A stretch of DNA of 64,000 nt from Avena insularis (lineage: Eukaryota > Streptophyta > Magnoliopsida > Poales > Poaceae): contig CM042696.1 of assembly GCA_023614405.1 (NCBI GenBank), positions 334,047,211 to 334,111,210 of the forward strand, written 5' to 3'. The position numbers and the translations under genes are program-made. Shown one piece after another: positions 12,379-28,000 of this stretch. The notes below the pieces were generated by a model, which was given only the letters and a program-made list of their open reading frames with translations, was not told the origin of the DNA and did no database searches. Positions within the stretch are counted from its first letter, which is position 1; each line of letters opens with the position of its first letter.

Positions 12379-15300
12379 ACCAGTGTCATTGCATGTGTGT
12401 TCTTTTTACTAACAGCAACTGGAGTTATTGCATGTGTTTTCTTTTCACATACCACATATGGATCGACCAGAGTCATTGCATGTGTGTTCTCTTCAGAGAC
12501 CACACATGGATCCACTAGTGTCATTGCATGTGTGTTCTTTGTACTAACAACAACTAGAGTCATTTCATGACTATTCTTTTCACATGCCACATATGGATCC
12601 ACAAGTGTCATTGAAATGTGTGTTTTCTTTAGAGACCACACATGGATCGAACAGTGTCATTGCATGTGTGTTATTTTTACTAACAACAAATTGAGTCATT
12701 GCATGTGTGTTCTTTTCACATACCACATATGGATCCACCAGTGTCATTGAAATGTGTGTTCTTCTCATTAACCACAGCTAGAGTCATTGCATGTGTGTTC
12801 TCTTCAGAGACCACACATGGATCCACCACTGTCATTGCATGTGTGTTCTTTTCACATACCACATATGGATCCACCAGTGTCATTGAAATCTGTGTTCTCT
12901 TCAGAGAGCACACATGGATCTACCAGTGTCATTGCATGTGTGTTCTTTTTACTGACAACAACTGGAGTCATTGCATGTGTGTTCTTTTCACATACCGCAT
13001 ATGGATCCACCACTGTCATTGAAATGTGTGTTCTTCTCATTAACCACAGCTAGAGTCATTGCATGTGTGTTCTCTTTAGAGACCACACGTGGATCCACCA
13101 GCGTCATTGCATGTGTGTTCTTTTTACTAACATCAATTGGAGTCGTTGCATGTGTGTTCTTTTCACATACCACATATGGATCCACTAGTGTCATCGAAAT
13201 GTGTGTTCTCTTCAGAGACCACACATGGATCCACCAATGTCATTGCATGTGTGTTCTTTTTACGAACAACAACTAGAGTCATTTCATGTGTTTTTTTCAC
13301 ATACCACATATGGATCCACCAGTGTCATTGCATGTGTGTTCTCTTTAGAGACCACACATGGATCCACCAGTGTCATTGGATGTGTGTTCTTTTTACTAAC
13401 AACAACTTGAGTCATTTCATGACTATTCTTTTCACATACCACATATTGATCCACCAGTGTCATTGAAATTTGTGTTCTTCTTATTAACCACAGCTAGAGT
13501 CATTGCATGTGTGTTCTCTTCAGAGACCACACATGGATCCACCAGTGTCATTGCATGTGTGTTCTTTTTACTGAGAACAACTGGAGTCATTGCATGTGTG
13601 TTCTTTTCACATACCACATATGGATCCACCAGTGTCATTGAAATGTCTGTTCTTCTCATTAACCACAGCTAGAGTCATTGCATGCGTGCTATCTTCAGAG
13701 ACCACACATGGATCCACCAGCGTTATTGCATGTGTGTTCTTTTTACTAACAACAACTAGAGTCATTTCATGTGTGTTCTTTTCACATACCATATGTGGAT
13801 CCACTAGTGTCATTCCATGTGTGTTCTCTTTAGAGACCACACATGGATCCACCACTGTCATTGCATGTGTGTTCTTTTCACATACCACATATGGATCCAC
13901 CAGTGTCATTGAAATCTGTGTTCTCTTCAGAGAGCACACATGGATCTACCAGTGTCATTGCATGTGTGTTCTTTTTACTGACAACAACTGGAGTCATTGC
14001 ATGTGTGTTCTTCTCACATACCGCATATGGATCCACCACTGTCATTGAAATGTGTGTTCTTCTCATTAACCACAACTAGAGTCATTGCATGTGTGTTCTC
14101 TTTAGAGACCACACATGGATCCACCAGCGTCATTGCATGTGTGTTCTTTTTACTAACATCAATTGGAGTCATTGCATGTGTGTTCTTTTCACATACCACA
14201 TATGGATCCACTAGTGTCATCGAAATGTGTGTTCTCTTCAGAGACCACACATGGATCCACCAATGTCATTGCATGTGTGTTCTTTTTACTAACAACAACT
14301 AGAGTCATTTCATGTGTTTTTTTTTCACATACCACATATGGATCCACCAGTGTCATTGCATGTGTGTTCTCTTTAGAGACCACACATGGATCCACCAGTG
14401 TCATTGGATGTGTGTTCTTTTTACTCACAACAACTTGAGTCATTTCATGACTATTCTTTTCACATACCACATATTGATCCACCAGTGTCATTGAAATGTG
14501 TGTTCTTCTGATTAACCACAGCTAGAGTCATTGCATGTATGTTCTCTTCAGAGACCACACATGGATTCACCAGTGTCATTGCATGTGTGTTCTTTTTACT
14601 GACAACAACAGGAGTCATTGCATGTGTGTTCTTTTCACATACCACATATGGATCCACTAGTATCATTGAAATGTCTGTTCTTCTCATTAACCACAGCTAG
14701 AGTCATTGCATGCGTGCTATCTTCAGAGACCCCACATGGATCCACCAGCGTTATTGCATGTGTGTTCTTTTTACTAACAACAACTAGAGTCATTTCATGT
14801 GTGTTCTTTTCACATACCATATGTGGATCCACCAGTGTCATTCCATGTGTGTTCTCTTTAGAGACCACACATGGATCCACCAGTGTCATTGGATGTGTGT
14901 TCTTTTTACTAACAACAACTTGAGTCATTTCATGACTATTCTTTTCACATACCACATATGGATCCACCAATGTCATTGAAATGTGTGTTCTTCTCATTAA
15001 CCTCTGCTAGAGTCATTTTATGTGTGTTCTCTTCAGAGACTGCACATGGATCCACCAGTGTCATTGCATGTCTGTTCTTTTTACTAACAACAACTAGAGT
15101 CATTTCATATGTGTTCTTTTCGCATACCACATATGGATCCACCTGTGTCATTGAAATCTGTGTTCTTCTCATTAACCACAACTAGAGTCATTGCATGTAT
15201 GTTCTCTTCAGAGACCACACATGGATCCACCAGTGTCATTGCATGTGTGTTCTTTTTACTAACAACAACTGGAGTCATTGCATGTGTGTTCTTTTCACAT

Positions 15301-16079
15301 ACCACATATGGATCCACCAGTGTCATTGAAATGTGTGTTCTCTTCAAATACCACACATGGATCCACCAGTCTCATTGCATCTGTGTTCTTTTTACTAACA
15401 ACAACTGGAGTTATTGCATATGTGTTCTTTTCACATACCACATATGGATCCACCAATGTCATTACATGTGTGTTCTCGTCAGACACCAACTGGAGTCATT
15501 ACATGACTATTCTTTTCACATACCACATATGGATCCACCAGTGTCATTGAAATGTGTGTTCTTCTCATTAACCATAGCTAGAGTCATTGCATGTGTGTTC
15601 TGTTCAGAGACCACACATGGATCCACCAGTGTCATTGCATGTGTGTTCTTTTTTACTAACAACAACTGGAGTCATTGCATGTGTGTTCTTTTCACATACC
15701 ACATATGGATCGACCAGAGTCATTGCATGTGTGTTCTCTTCAGAGACCACACATGGATCCACTAGTGTCATTGCATGTGTGTTCTTTGTACTAACAACAA
15801 CTAGAGTCATTTCATGACTATTCTTTTCACATGCCACATATGGATCCACAAGTGTCATTGAAATGTGTGTTTTCTTCAGAGACCACACATGGATCGAGCA
15901 GTGTCATTGCATGTGTTTTTTTTACTAACAACAAATTGAGTCATTGCATGTGTGTTCTTTTCACATACCACATATGGATCCACCAGTGTCATTGAAATGT
16001 GTGTTCTTCTCATTAACCACATCTAGTGTCATTGCATGTGTGTTCTCTTCAGAGACCACACATGGATCCACCACTGTCA

Positions 16080-19000
16080 TTGCATGTGTGTTCTTTTCAC
16101 ATACCACATATGGATCCACCAGTGTCATTGAAATGGGTGTTCTCTTCAGAGAGCACACATGGATCTACCAGTGTCATTGCATGTGTGTTCTTTTTACTTA
16201 CAACAACTGGAGTCATTGCATGTGTGTTCTTTTCACATACCGCATATGGATCCACCACCGTCATTGAAATGTGTGTTCTTCTCATTAACCACAGCTAGAG
16301 TCATTGCATGTGTGTTCTCTTTTGAGACCACACATGGATCCACCAGCGTCATTGCATGTGTTTTCTTTTTACTAACATCAATTGGAGTCATTGCATGTGT
16401 GTTCTTTTCACATACCACATATGGATCCACTAGTGTCATTGAAATGTGTGTTCTCTTCAGAGACCACACATGGATCCACCAATGTCATTGCATGTGTGTT
16501 CTTTTTACTAAAAACAACTAGAGTCATTTCATGTGTTTTTTTTCACATACCACATATGGATCCACCAGTGTCATTGCATGTGTGTTCTCTTTAGAGACCA
16601 CACATGGATCCGCCAGTGTCATTGGATGTGTGTTCTTTTTACTAACAACAACTTGAGTCATTTCATGACTATTCTTTTCACATACCACATATCGATCCAC
16701 CAGTGTCATTGAAGTGTATGTTCTTCTTATTAACCACAGCTAGAGTCATTACATGTGTGTTCTCTTCAGAGACCACACATGGATCCACCAGTGTCATTGC
16801 ATGTGTTATCTTTTTACTGACAACAACTGGAGTCATTGCATGTGTGTTCTTTTCACATACCACATATGGATCCACCAGTGCCATTGAAATGTCTGTTCTT
16901 CTCATTAACCACATCTAGAGTCATTGCATGTGCTATCTTCAGAGACCACACATGGATCCACCTGCGTTATTGCATGTGTGTTCTTTTTACTAACAACAAC
17001 TAGAGTCATTTCATGTGTGTTCTTTTCACATACCATATGTGGATCTACCAGTGTCATTCCATGTGTGTTCTCTTTAGAGACCACACATGGATCCACCAGT
17101 GTCATTGGATGTGTGTTCTTTTTACTAACAACAACTTGAGTCATTTCATGACTATTCTTTTCACATACCACATATGGATCCACCAATGTCATTGAAATGT
17201 GTGTTCTTCTCATTAACCTCTGCTAGAGTCATTTTATGTGTGTTCTCTTCAGAGACCACACATGGATCCACCAGTGTCATTGCATGTATGTTCTTTTTAC
17301 TAACAACAACTAGAGTCATTGCATGTGTGTTCTTTTCACATACCACATATGGATCTACCAGAGTCATTGAAATGTGTGTTCTCTTTATAGACCACACATG
17401 GATCCACCAGTGTCATTGCATGTGTGTTCTTTTTACTAACAACAACTAGAGTCATTTCATATGTGTTCTTTTCGCATACCACATATGGATCCACCTGTGT
17501 CATTGAAATATGTGTTCTCATTAACCACAACTAGAGTCATTGCATGTGTGTTCTCTTCAGAGACCACACATGGATCCACCAGTGTCATTGCATGTGTGTT
17601 CTTTTTACTAACAACAACTAGAGTCATTGCATGTTTGTTCTTTTCACATACCACATATGGATCCACCTGTGTCATTGAAATGTGTGTTCTCTTCAAATAC
17701 CACACATGGATCCACCAGTCTGATTGCATGTGTGTTCTTTTTACTAACAATAACTAGAGTTATTGCATGTGTGTTCTTTTCACATACCACATATGGATCC
17801 ACCAATGTCATTACATGTGTGTTCTCGTTAGACACCAACTGGAGTCATTACATGACTATTCTTTTCACATACCACATATGGATCTACCAGTGTCATTGAA
17901 ATGTGTGTTCTTCTCATTAACCATAGCTAGAGTCATTGCATGTGTGTTCTCTTCAGAGACCACACATGGATCCACCAGTGTCATTGCATGTGTGTTCTTT
18001 TTACTAACAACAAGTGGAGTCATTGCATGTGTGTTCTTTTCACATACCACATATGGATCGACCAGAGTCATTGCATGTGTGTTCTCTTTAGAGACCACAC
18101 ATGGATCCACTAGTGTCATTGCATGTGTGTTCTTTTTACTAACATCAATTGGAGTCATTACATGTGTGTTCTTTTCACATACCACATATGGATCCACCAG
18201 TGTCATTGAAATGTGTGTTCTTCTCATTAACCATAGCTAGAGTCATTGCATGTGTGTTCTCTTCAGAGACCACACATGGATCCACCAGTGTCATTGCATG
18301 TGTGTTCTTTTTACTAACAACAATTGGAGTCATTGCATGTGTGTTCTTTTCACATACCACATATGGATCGACCAGAGTCATTGCATGTGTGTTCTCTTCA
18401 GAGACCACACATGGATCCACTAGTGTCATTGCATGTGTGTTCTTTGTACTAACAACTAGAGTCATTTCATGACTATTCTTTTCACATGCCACATATGGAT
18501 CCACAAGTGTCATTGAAATGTGTGTTTTCTTCAGAGACCACACATGGATCGAAAGCAAAGGTCATTGCATGTGTTTTTTTTACTAACAACAAATTGAGTC
18601 GTTGCATGTGTGTTCTTTTCACATACCACATATAGATCCACCAGTGTCATTGAAATGTGTGTTCTTCTCATTAACCACATCTAGAGTCATTGCATGTGTG
18701 TTCTCTTCAGAGACCACACATGGATCCACCACTGTCCTTGCATGTGTGTTCTTTTCACATACCACATATGGATCCACCAGTGTCATTGAAATGTGTGTTC
18801 TCTTCAGAGAGCACACATGGATCTACCAGTGTCATTGCATGTGTGTTCTTTTTACTTACAACAACTGGAGTCATTGCATGTGTGTTCTTTTCACATACCG
18901 CATATGGATCCACCACCGTCATTGAAATGTGTGTTCTTCTCATTAACCACAGCTAGAGTCATTGCATGTGTGTTCTCTTTAGAGACCACACATGGATCCA

Positions 19001-19494
19001 CCAGCGTCATTGCATGTGTGTTCTTTTTACTAACATCAATTGGAGTCATTGCATGTGTGTTCTCTTCACATACCACATATGGATCCACTAGTGTCATTGA
19101 ATTGTGTGTTCTCTTCAGAGACCACACATGGATCCACCAATGTCATTGCATGTGTGTTCTTTTTACTAAAAACAACTAGAGTTATTTCATGTGTTTTTTT
19201 TTCACATACCACATATGGATCCACCAGTGTCATTGCATGTGTGTTCTCTTTAGAGACCACACATGGATCCGCCAGTGTCATTGGATGTGTGTTCTTTTTA
19301 CTAACAACAACTTGAGTCATTTCATGACTATTCTTTTCACATACCACATATTGATCCACCAGTGTCATTGAAATGTGTGTTCTTCTTATTAACCACAGCT
19401 AGAGTCATTGCATGTGTGTTCTCTTCAGAGACCACACATGGATCCACCAGTGTCATTGCATGTGTGTTCTTTTTACTGAGAACAACTGGAGTCA
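16080..19494. repeat. 3.4-kb segmental duplication, copy 1
   Basis: Landmarks here recur 3415-3418 bp downstream in copy 2, including the rare GAAATGGGTGTTC head at about 16131 and 19546. The module order is the same throughout. Small differences separate the copies: copy 1 lacks one ACAACA triplet-pair near 18450, and it carries a unique AAGCAAAGG patch near 18550 where copy 2 has the normal sequence. Confidence 0.85.
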
Positions 19495-22400
19495 TTGCAT
19501 GTGTGTTCTTTTCACATACCACATATGGATCCACCAGTGTCATTGAAATGGGTGTTCTCTTCAGAGAGCACACATGGATCTACCAGTGTCATTGCATGTG
19601 TGTTCTTTTTACTTACAACAACTGGAGTCATTGCATGTGTGTTCTTTTCACATACCGCATATGGATCCACCACCGTCATTGAAATGTGTGTTCTTCTCAT
19701 TAACCACAGCTAGAGTCATTGCATGTGTGTTCTCTTTTGAGACCACACATGGATCCACCAGCGTCATTGCATGTGTTTTCTTTTTACTAACATCAATTGG
19801 AGTCATTGCATGTGTGTTCTTTTCACATACCACATATGGATCCACTAGTGTCATTGAAATGTGTGTTCTCTTCAGAGACCACACATGGATCCACCAATGT
19901 CATTGCATGTGTGTTCTTTTTACTAAAAACAACTAGAGTCATTTCATGTGTTTTTTTTCACATACCACATATGGATCCACCAGTGTCATTGCATGTGTGT
20001 TCTCTTTAGAGACCACACATGGATCCGCCAGTGTCATTGGATGTGTGTTCTTTTTACTAACAACAACTTGAGTCATTTCATGACTATTCTTTTCACATAC
20101 CACATATCGATCCACCAGTGTCATTGAAGTGTATGTTCTTCTTATTAACCACAGCTAGAGTCATTACATGTGTGTTCTCTTCAGAGACCACACATGGATC
20201 CACCAGTGTCATTGCATGTGTTATCTTTTTACTGACAACAACTGGAGTCATTGCATGTGTGTTCTTTTCACATACCACATATGGATCCACCAGTGCCATT
20301 GAAATGTCTGTTCTTCTCATTAACCACATCTAGAGTCATTGCATGCGTGCTATCTTCAGAGACCACACATGGATCCACCAGCGTTATTGCATGTGTGTTC
20401 TTTTTACTAACAACAACTAGAGTCATTTCATGTGTGTTCTTTTCACATACCATATGTGGATCTACCAGTGTCATTCCATGTGTGTTCTCTTTAGAGACCA
20501 CACATGGATCCACCAGTGTCATTGGATGTGTGTTCTTTTTACTAACAACAACTTGAGTCATTTCATGACTATTCTTTTCACATACCACATATGGATCCAC
20601 CAATGTCATTGAAATGTGTGTTCTTCTCATTAACCTCTGCTAGAGTCATTTTATGTGTGTTCTCTTCAGAGACCACACATGGATCCACCAGTGTCATTGC
20701 ATGTATGTTCTTTTTACTAACAACAACTAGAGTCATTGCATGTGTGTTCTTTTCACATACCACATATGGATCTACCAGAGTCATTGAAATGTGTGTTCTC
20801 TTTATAGACCACACATGGATCCACCAGTGTCATTGCATGTGTGTTCTTTTTACTAACAACAACTAGAGTCATTTCATATGTGTTCTTTTCGCATACCACA
20901 TATGGATCCACCTGTGTCATTGAAATATGTGTTCTCATTAACCACAACTAGAGTCATTGCATGTGTGTTCTCTTCAGAGACCACACATGGATCCACCAGT
21001 GTCATTGCATGTGTGTTCTTTTTACTAACAACAACTAGAGTCATTGCATGTTTGTTCTTTTCACATACCACATATGGATCCACCTGTGTCATTGAAATGT
21101 GTGTTCTCTTCAAATACCACACATGGATCCACCAGTCTGATTGCATGTGTGTTCTTTTTACTAACAATAACTAGAGTTATTGCATGTGTGTTCTTTTCAC
21201 ATACCACATATGGATCCACCAATGTCATTACATGTGTGTTCTCGTTAGACACCAACTGGAGTCATTACATGACTATTCTTTTCACATACCACATATGGAT
21301 CTACCAGTGTCATTGAAATGTGTGTTCTTCTCATTAACCATAGCTAGAGTCATTGCATGTGTGTTCTCTTCAGAGACCACACATGGATCCACCAGTGTCA
21401 TTGCATGTGTGTTCTTTTTACTAACAACAAGTGGAGTCATTGCATGTGTGTTCTTTTCACATACCACATATGGATCGACCAGAGTCATTGCATGTGTGTT
21501 CTCTTTAGAGACCACACATGGATCCACTAGTGTCATTGCATGTGTGTTCTTTTTACTAACATCAATTGGAGTCATTACATGTGTGTTCTTTTCACATACC
21601 ACATATGGATCCACCAGTGTCATTGAAATGTGTGTTCTTCTCATTAACCATAGCTAGAGTCATTGCATGTGTGTTCTCTTCAGAGACCACACATGGATCC
21701 ACCAGTGTCATTGCATGTGTGTTCTTTTTTACTAACAACAATTGGAGTCATTGCATGTGTGTTCTTTTCACATACCACATATGGATCGACCAGAGTCATT
21801 GCATGTGTGTTCTCTTCAGAGACCACACATGGATCCACTAGTGTCATTGCATGTGTGTTCTTTGTACTAACAACAACTAGAGTCATTTCATGACTATTCT
21901 TTTCACATGCCACATATGGATCCACAAGTGTCATTGAAATGTGTGTTTTCTTCAGAGACCACACATGGATCGAGCAGTGTCATTGCATGTGTTTTTTTTA
22001 CTAACAACAAATTGAGTCGTTGCATGTGTGTTCTTTTCACATACCACATATAGATCCACCAGTGTCATTGAAATGTGTGTTCTTCTCATTAACCACATCT
22101 AGAGTCATTGCATGTGTGTTCTCTTCAGAGACCACACATGGATCCACCACTGTCCTTGCATGTGTGTTCTTTTCACATACCACATATGGATCCACCAGTG
22201 TCATTGAAATGTGTGTTCTCTTCAGAGAGCACACATGGATCTACCAGTGTCATTGCATGTGTGTTCTTTTTACTTACAACAACTGGAGTCATTGCATGTG
22301 TGTTCTTTTCACATACCGCATATGGATCCACCACCGTCATTGAAATGTGTGTTCTTCTCATTAACCACAGCTAGAGTCATTGCATGTGTGTTCTCTTTAG

Positions 22401-22870
22401 AGACCACACATGGATCCACCAGCGTCATTGCATGTGTGTTCTTTTTACTAACATCAATTGGAGTCATTGCATGTGTGTTCTCTTCACATACCACATATGG
22501 ATCCACTAGTGTCATTGAATTGTGTGTTCTCTTCAGAGACCACACATGGATCCACCAATGTCATTGCATGTGTGTTCTTTTTACTAAAAACAACTAGAGT
22601 TATTTCATGTGTTTTTTTTTCACATACCACATATGGATCCACCAGTGTCATTGCATGTGTGTTCTCTTTAGAGACCACACATGGATCCGCCAGTGTCATT
22701 GGATGTGTGTTCTTTTTACTAACAACAACTTGAGTCATTTCATGACTATTCTTTTCACATACCACATATTGATCCACCAGTGTCATTGAAATGTGTGTTC
22801 TTCTTATTAACCACAGCTAGAGTCATTGCATGTGTGTTCTCTTCAGAGACCACACATGGATCCACCAGTG
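19495..22870. repeat. 3.4-kb segmental duplication, copy 2
   Basis: In direct tandem with copy 1 at an offset of 3415-3418 bp and nearly identical to it. Past about 22870 the match to copy 1 is lost and the sequence instead matches about 20209 onward, where the next partial copy starts. Confidence 0.85.
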
Positions 22871-24290
22871 TCATTGCATGTGTTATCTTTTTACTGACAA
22901 CAACTGGAGTCATTGCATGTGTGTTCTTTTCACATACCACATATGGATCCACCAGTGTCATTGAAATGTCTGTTCTTCTCATTAACCACAGCAAGAGTCA
23001 TTGCATGCGTGCTATCTTCAGAGACCACACATGGATCCACCAGCGTTATTGCATGTGTGTTCTTTTTACTAACAACAACTAGAGTCATTTCATGTGTGTT
23101 CTTTTCACATACCATATGTGGATCCACCAGTGTCATTCCATGTGTGTTCTCTTTAGAGACCACACATGGATCCACCAGTGTCATTGGATGTGTGTTCTTT
23201 TTACTAACAACAACTTGAGTCATTTCATGACTATTCTTTTCACATACCACATATGGATCCACCAATGTCATTGAAATGTGTGTTCTTCTCATTAACCTCT
23301 GCTAGAGTCATTTTATGTGTGTTCTCTTCAGAGACCACACATGGATCCACCAGTGTCATTGCATGTCTGTTCTTTTTACTAACAACAACTAGAGTCATTG
23401 CATGTGTGTTCTTTTCACATACCACATATGGATCTACCAGAGTCATTGAAATGTGTGTTCTCTTTATAGACCACACATGGATCCACCAGTGTCATTGCAT
23501 GTGTGTTCTTTTTACTAACAACAACTAGAGTCATTTCATATGTGTTCTTTTCGCATACCACATATGGATCCACCTGTGTCATTGAAATCTGTGTTCTTCT
23601 CATTAACCACAACTAGAGTCATTGCATGTGTGTTCTCTTCAGAGACCACACATGGATCCACCAGTGTCATTGCATGTGTGTTCTTTTTACTAACAACAAC
23701 TAGAGTCATTGCATGTTTGTTCTTTTCACATACCACATATGGATCCACCTGTGTCATTGAAATGTGTGTTCTCTTCAAATACCACACATGGATCCACCAG
23801 TCTGATTGCATGTGTGTTCTTTTTACTAACAATAACTAGAGTTATTGCATGTGTGTTCTTTTCACATACCACATATGGATCCACCAATGTCCTTACATGT
23901 GTGTTCTCGTTAGACACCAACTGGAGTCATTACATGACTATTCTTTTCACATACCACATATGGATCCACCAGTGTCATTGAAATGTGTGTTCTTCTCATT
24001 AACCATAGCTAGAGTCATTGCATGTGTGTTCTCTTCAGAGACCACACATGGATCCACCAGTGTCATTGCATGTGTGTTCTTTTTACTAACAACAAGTGGA
24101 GTCATTGCATGTGTGTTCTTTTCACATACCACATATGGATCGACCAGAGTCATTGCATGTGTGTTCTCTTTAGAGACCACACATGGATCCACTAGTGTCA
24201 TTGCATGTGTGTTCTTTTTACTAACATCAATTGGAGTCATTACATGTGTGCTCTTTTCACATACCACATATGGATCCACTAGTGTCATTG
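22870..24290. repeat. Partial third copy of the 3.4-kb segment
   Basis: It matches about 20209-21625 at an offset of 2661-2665 bp, including the unusual GCATGTGTTATC head. It ends near 24290, where an A-B-C run replaces the A-D run of copy 2. Confidence 0.75.
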
Positions 24291-25089
24291 AAATGTGTGT
24301 TCTCTTCAGAGACCACACATGGATCCACCAATGTCATTGCATGTGTGTTCTTTTTACTAACAACAACTAGAGTCATTGCATGTGTGTTCTTTTCACATAC
24401 CACATATGGATCCACCAGTGTCATTGAAATGTGTGTTCTTCTTATTAACCACAGCTAGAGTCATTGCATGTGTGTTCTCTTCAGAGACCACACATGGATC
24501 CACCACTGTCATTGCATGTGTGTTCTTTTCACATACCACATATGGATCCACCAGTGTCATTGAAATGTGTGTTCTCTTCAGAGAGCACACATGGATCTAC
24601 CAGTGTGATTGCATGTGTGTTCTTTTTACTGACAACAACTGGAGTCATTGCATGTGTGTTCTTTTCACATACCGCATATGGATCCACCAGTGTCATTGAA
24701 ATGTGTGTTCTTCTCATTAACCACAGCTAGAGTCATTGCATGTGTGTTCTCTTTAGAGACCACACACGGATCCACCAGCGTCATTGCATGTGTGTTCTTT
24801 TTACTAACATCAATTGGAGTCATTGTATGTGTGTTCTTTTCACATACCACATATGGATCTACTAGTGTCATCGAAATGTGTGTTCTCTTCAGAGACCACA
24901 CATGGATCCACCAATGTCATTGCATGTGTGTTCTTTTTACTAACAACAACTAGAGTCATTTCTTGTTTTTTTTTCACATACCACATATGGATCCACCAGT
25001 GTCATTGCATGTGTGTTCTCTTCAGAGACCGCACATGGATCCACCAGTGTCATTGGATGTGTGTTCTTTTTACTAACAACAACTTGAGT

Positions 25090-28000
25090 AATTTCATGAC
25101 TATTCTTTTCACATACCACATATGGATCCACCAGTGTCATTGAAATGTGTGTTCTTCTTATTAACCACAGCTAGAGTCATTGCATGTGTGTTCTCTTCAG
25201 AGACCACACATGGATCCACCAGTGTCATTTCATGTGTGTTCTTTTTACTAGCAACAACTAGAGTGATTGCATGTGTGTTCTTTTCACATAACACATATGG
25301 ATCCACCAGAGTCATTGAAATGTCTGTTCTCTTCAGAGACCACACATGGATCCACCAGTGTCATTGCATGTTAGTTATTTTTACTAACAACAACTAGAGT
25401 CATTGCATGTGTGTTCTTTTCACATACCACATATGGATCCACCAGTGTCATTGAAATGTGTGTTCTCTTCAGAGACCACACATGGATCCACCAATGTCAT
25501 TGCATGTGTGTTCTTTTTACTGACAACAACTGGAGTCATTGCATGGGTGTTCTTTTCACATACCACATATGGATCCACCAGTGTCATTGAATGTGTGTTC
25601 TTCTCATTAACCACAGCTAGAGTCATTGCATGTGTGTTCTCTTCAGACACCACACATGGATCCACTAGTGTAATTGCATGTGTGTTCCTTTTACTAACAA
25701 CAATTAGAGTCATTGCATGTGTGTTCTTTTCACATACCACATATGGATCCACTAGTGTCATTGAAATGTGTGTTCTCTTCAGAGACCACACATGGATCCA
25801 CCAATGTCATTGCATGTGTGTTCTTTTTACTAACAACAACTAGAGTCATTTCATGTGTGTTCTTTTCACATACCACATATGGATCCACCAGTCTCATTGC
25901 ATGTGTGTTCTCTTCAGAGACCACACATGGATCCACCAAAGTCATTGGATGTGTGTTATTTTTACTAACAACAACTTGAGTCATTTCATGACTATTCTTT
26001 TCACATACCACATATGGATCCACTAGTGTCATTGAAATGTGTGTTCTTCTTATAAACCACAGCTAGATTCATTGCATGTGTGTTCTCTTCAAAGACCACA
26101 CATGGATCCACCATTGTCATTGCATGTGTGTTCTTTTTTACTAGCAACAACTGGAGTCATTGCATGTGTGTTCTTTTCACATACCACATATGGATCCACC
26201 AGAGTCATTGAAATGTCTGTTCTCTTCAGAGACCATACATGGATCCACCAGTATCATTGCATGTGTGTTCTTTTTACTAACAACAATTGGAGTCATTTCA
26301 TGACTATTCTTTTCACATACCACATATGGATCCACCAGTGTCATTGAAACATGTGTTCTTTTCATTAATCACAGCTAGAGTCATTGCATGTATGTTCTCT
26401 TCAGAGACCACACATGGATCCACCAGTGTCAGTGCATGTTAGTTATTTTTACTAACAACAACTAGAGTCATTGCATGTGTGTTCTTTTCACATACCACAT
26501 ATGGATCCACCAGTGTCATTGAAATGTGTGTTCTGTTCAGAGACCACACATGGATCCACCAATGTCATTGCATGTGTGTTCTTTTTACTGAGAACAACTG
26601 GAGTCATTGCATGTGTGTTCTTTTCACATACCACATATGGATCCACCAGTGCCATTGAAATGTGTGTTCTTGTCATTAACCACAGCTAGAGTCATTGCAT
26701 GCGTGTTCTCTTCAGAGACCACACATGGATACACCAGTGTCATTGCATGTGTATTCTTTTTACTAACAACAATTGGAGTCATTGCATGTGTGTTCTTTTC
26801 ACATACCACATATGGATCCACTAGTGTCATTGAAATGTGTGTTCTCTTCAGAGACCACACATGGATCCACCAATGTCATTGCATGTGTGATCTTTTTACT
26901 AACATCAACTAGAGTCATTTCATGTGTGTTCTTTTCACATACCACATATGGATCCACCAGTGTCATTGCATGTGTGTTCTTTTCAGAGACCACACATGGA
27001 TCCACCAAAGTCATTGGATGTGTGTTCTTTTTACTAACAACAACTTGAGTCATTTCATGACTATTCTTTTCACATACCACATATGGATCCACTATTGTCA
27101 TTGAAATGTGTGTTCTTCTTATAAACCACAGCTAGATTCATTGCATGTGTGTTCTCTTCAAAGACCACACATGGATCCACCATTGTCATTGCATGTGTGT
27201 TCTTTTTTACTAGCAACAACTGGAGTCATTGCATGTGTGTTCTTTTCACATACCACATATGGATCCACCAGAGTCATTGAAATGTCTGTTCTCTTCAGAG
27301 ACCACACATGGATCCACCAGTATCATTGCATGTGTGTTCTTTTTACTAACAACAACTGGAGTCATTTCATGACTATTCTTTTCACATACCACATATGGAT
27401 CCACCAGTGTTATTGAAACGTGTGTTCTTTTCATTAACCACAGCTAGAGTCATTGCATGTGTGTTCTCTTCAGAGACCACACATGGATCCACCAGTGTCA
27501 TTGCATGTGTGTTATTTTTACTAACAACAACTAGAGTCATTACATGTGTGTTCTTTTCACATACCACATATGGATCCACCAGTGTCATTGAAATGTGTGT
27601 TCTCTTCAGAAACCACACATGGATCCACCAATGTCATTGCATGTGTGTTCTTATTACTGACAACAACTGGAGTCATTGCATATGTGTTCTTTTCACATAC
27701 CACATATGGATCCACCAGTGTCATTGAAATGTGTGTTCTTCTCATTAACCACAGCTAGAGTCATTGCATGTCTGTTCTCTTCACAGACCACACATGGATC
27801 CACCAGTGTCATTGCATGTGTGTTCTTTTTACTAACAACAATTAGAGTCATTGCATGTGTGTTCTTTTCACATACCACATATGGATCCACTAGTGTCATT
27901 GAAATGTGTGTTCTCTTTAGAGACCACACATGGATCCACCAATGTCATTGCATGTGTGTTATTTTTACTAACAACAACTAGAGTCATTTCATGTGTGTTC

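Larger units (their letters stand above)
7990..14990. repeat. Family of roughly 1.9-2.1 kb higher-order segments
   Basis: Blocks starting near 8044, 9912 and (in part) 12050 repeat in the same module order. Matching landmarks are 1868 bp apart between the first two (8044/9912, 8313/10181, 8575/10443) and about 2134-2137 bp apart between the next two (10181/12315, 10443/12580, 10579/12716). Further matches lie 2043 bp (9253/11296, 9428/11471), 3164 bp (11471/14635, 11781/14945) and 1026-1028 bp (12852/13878, 13432/14460) apart. The mixed spacings show repeated out-of-phase exchange rather than a single clean unit. Confidence 0.8.
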
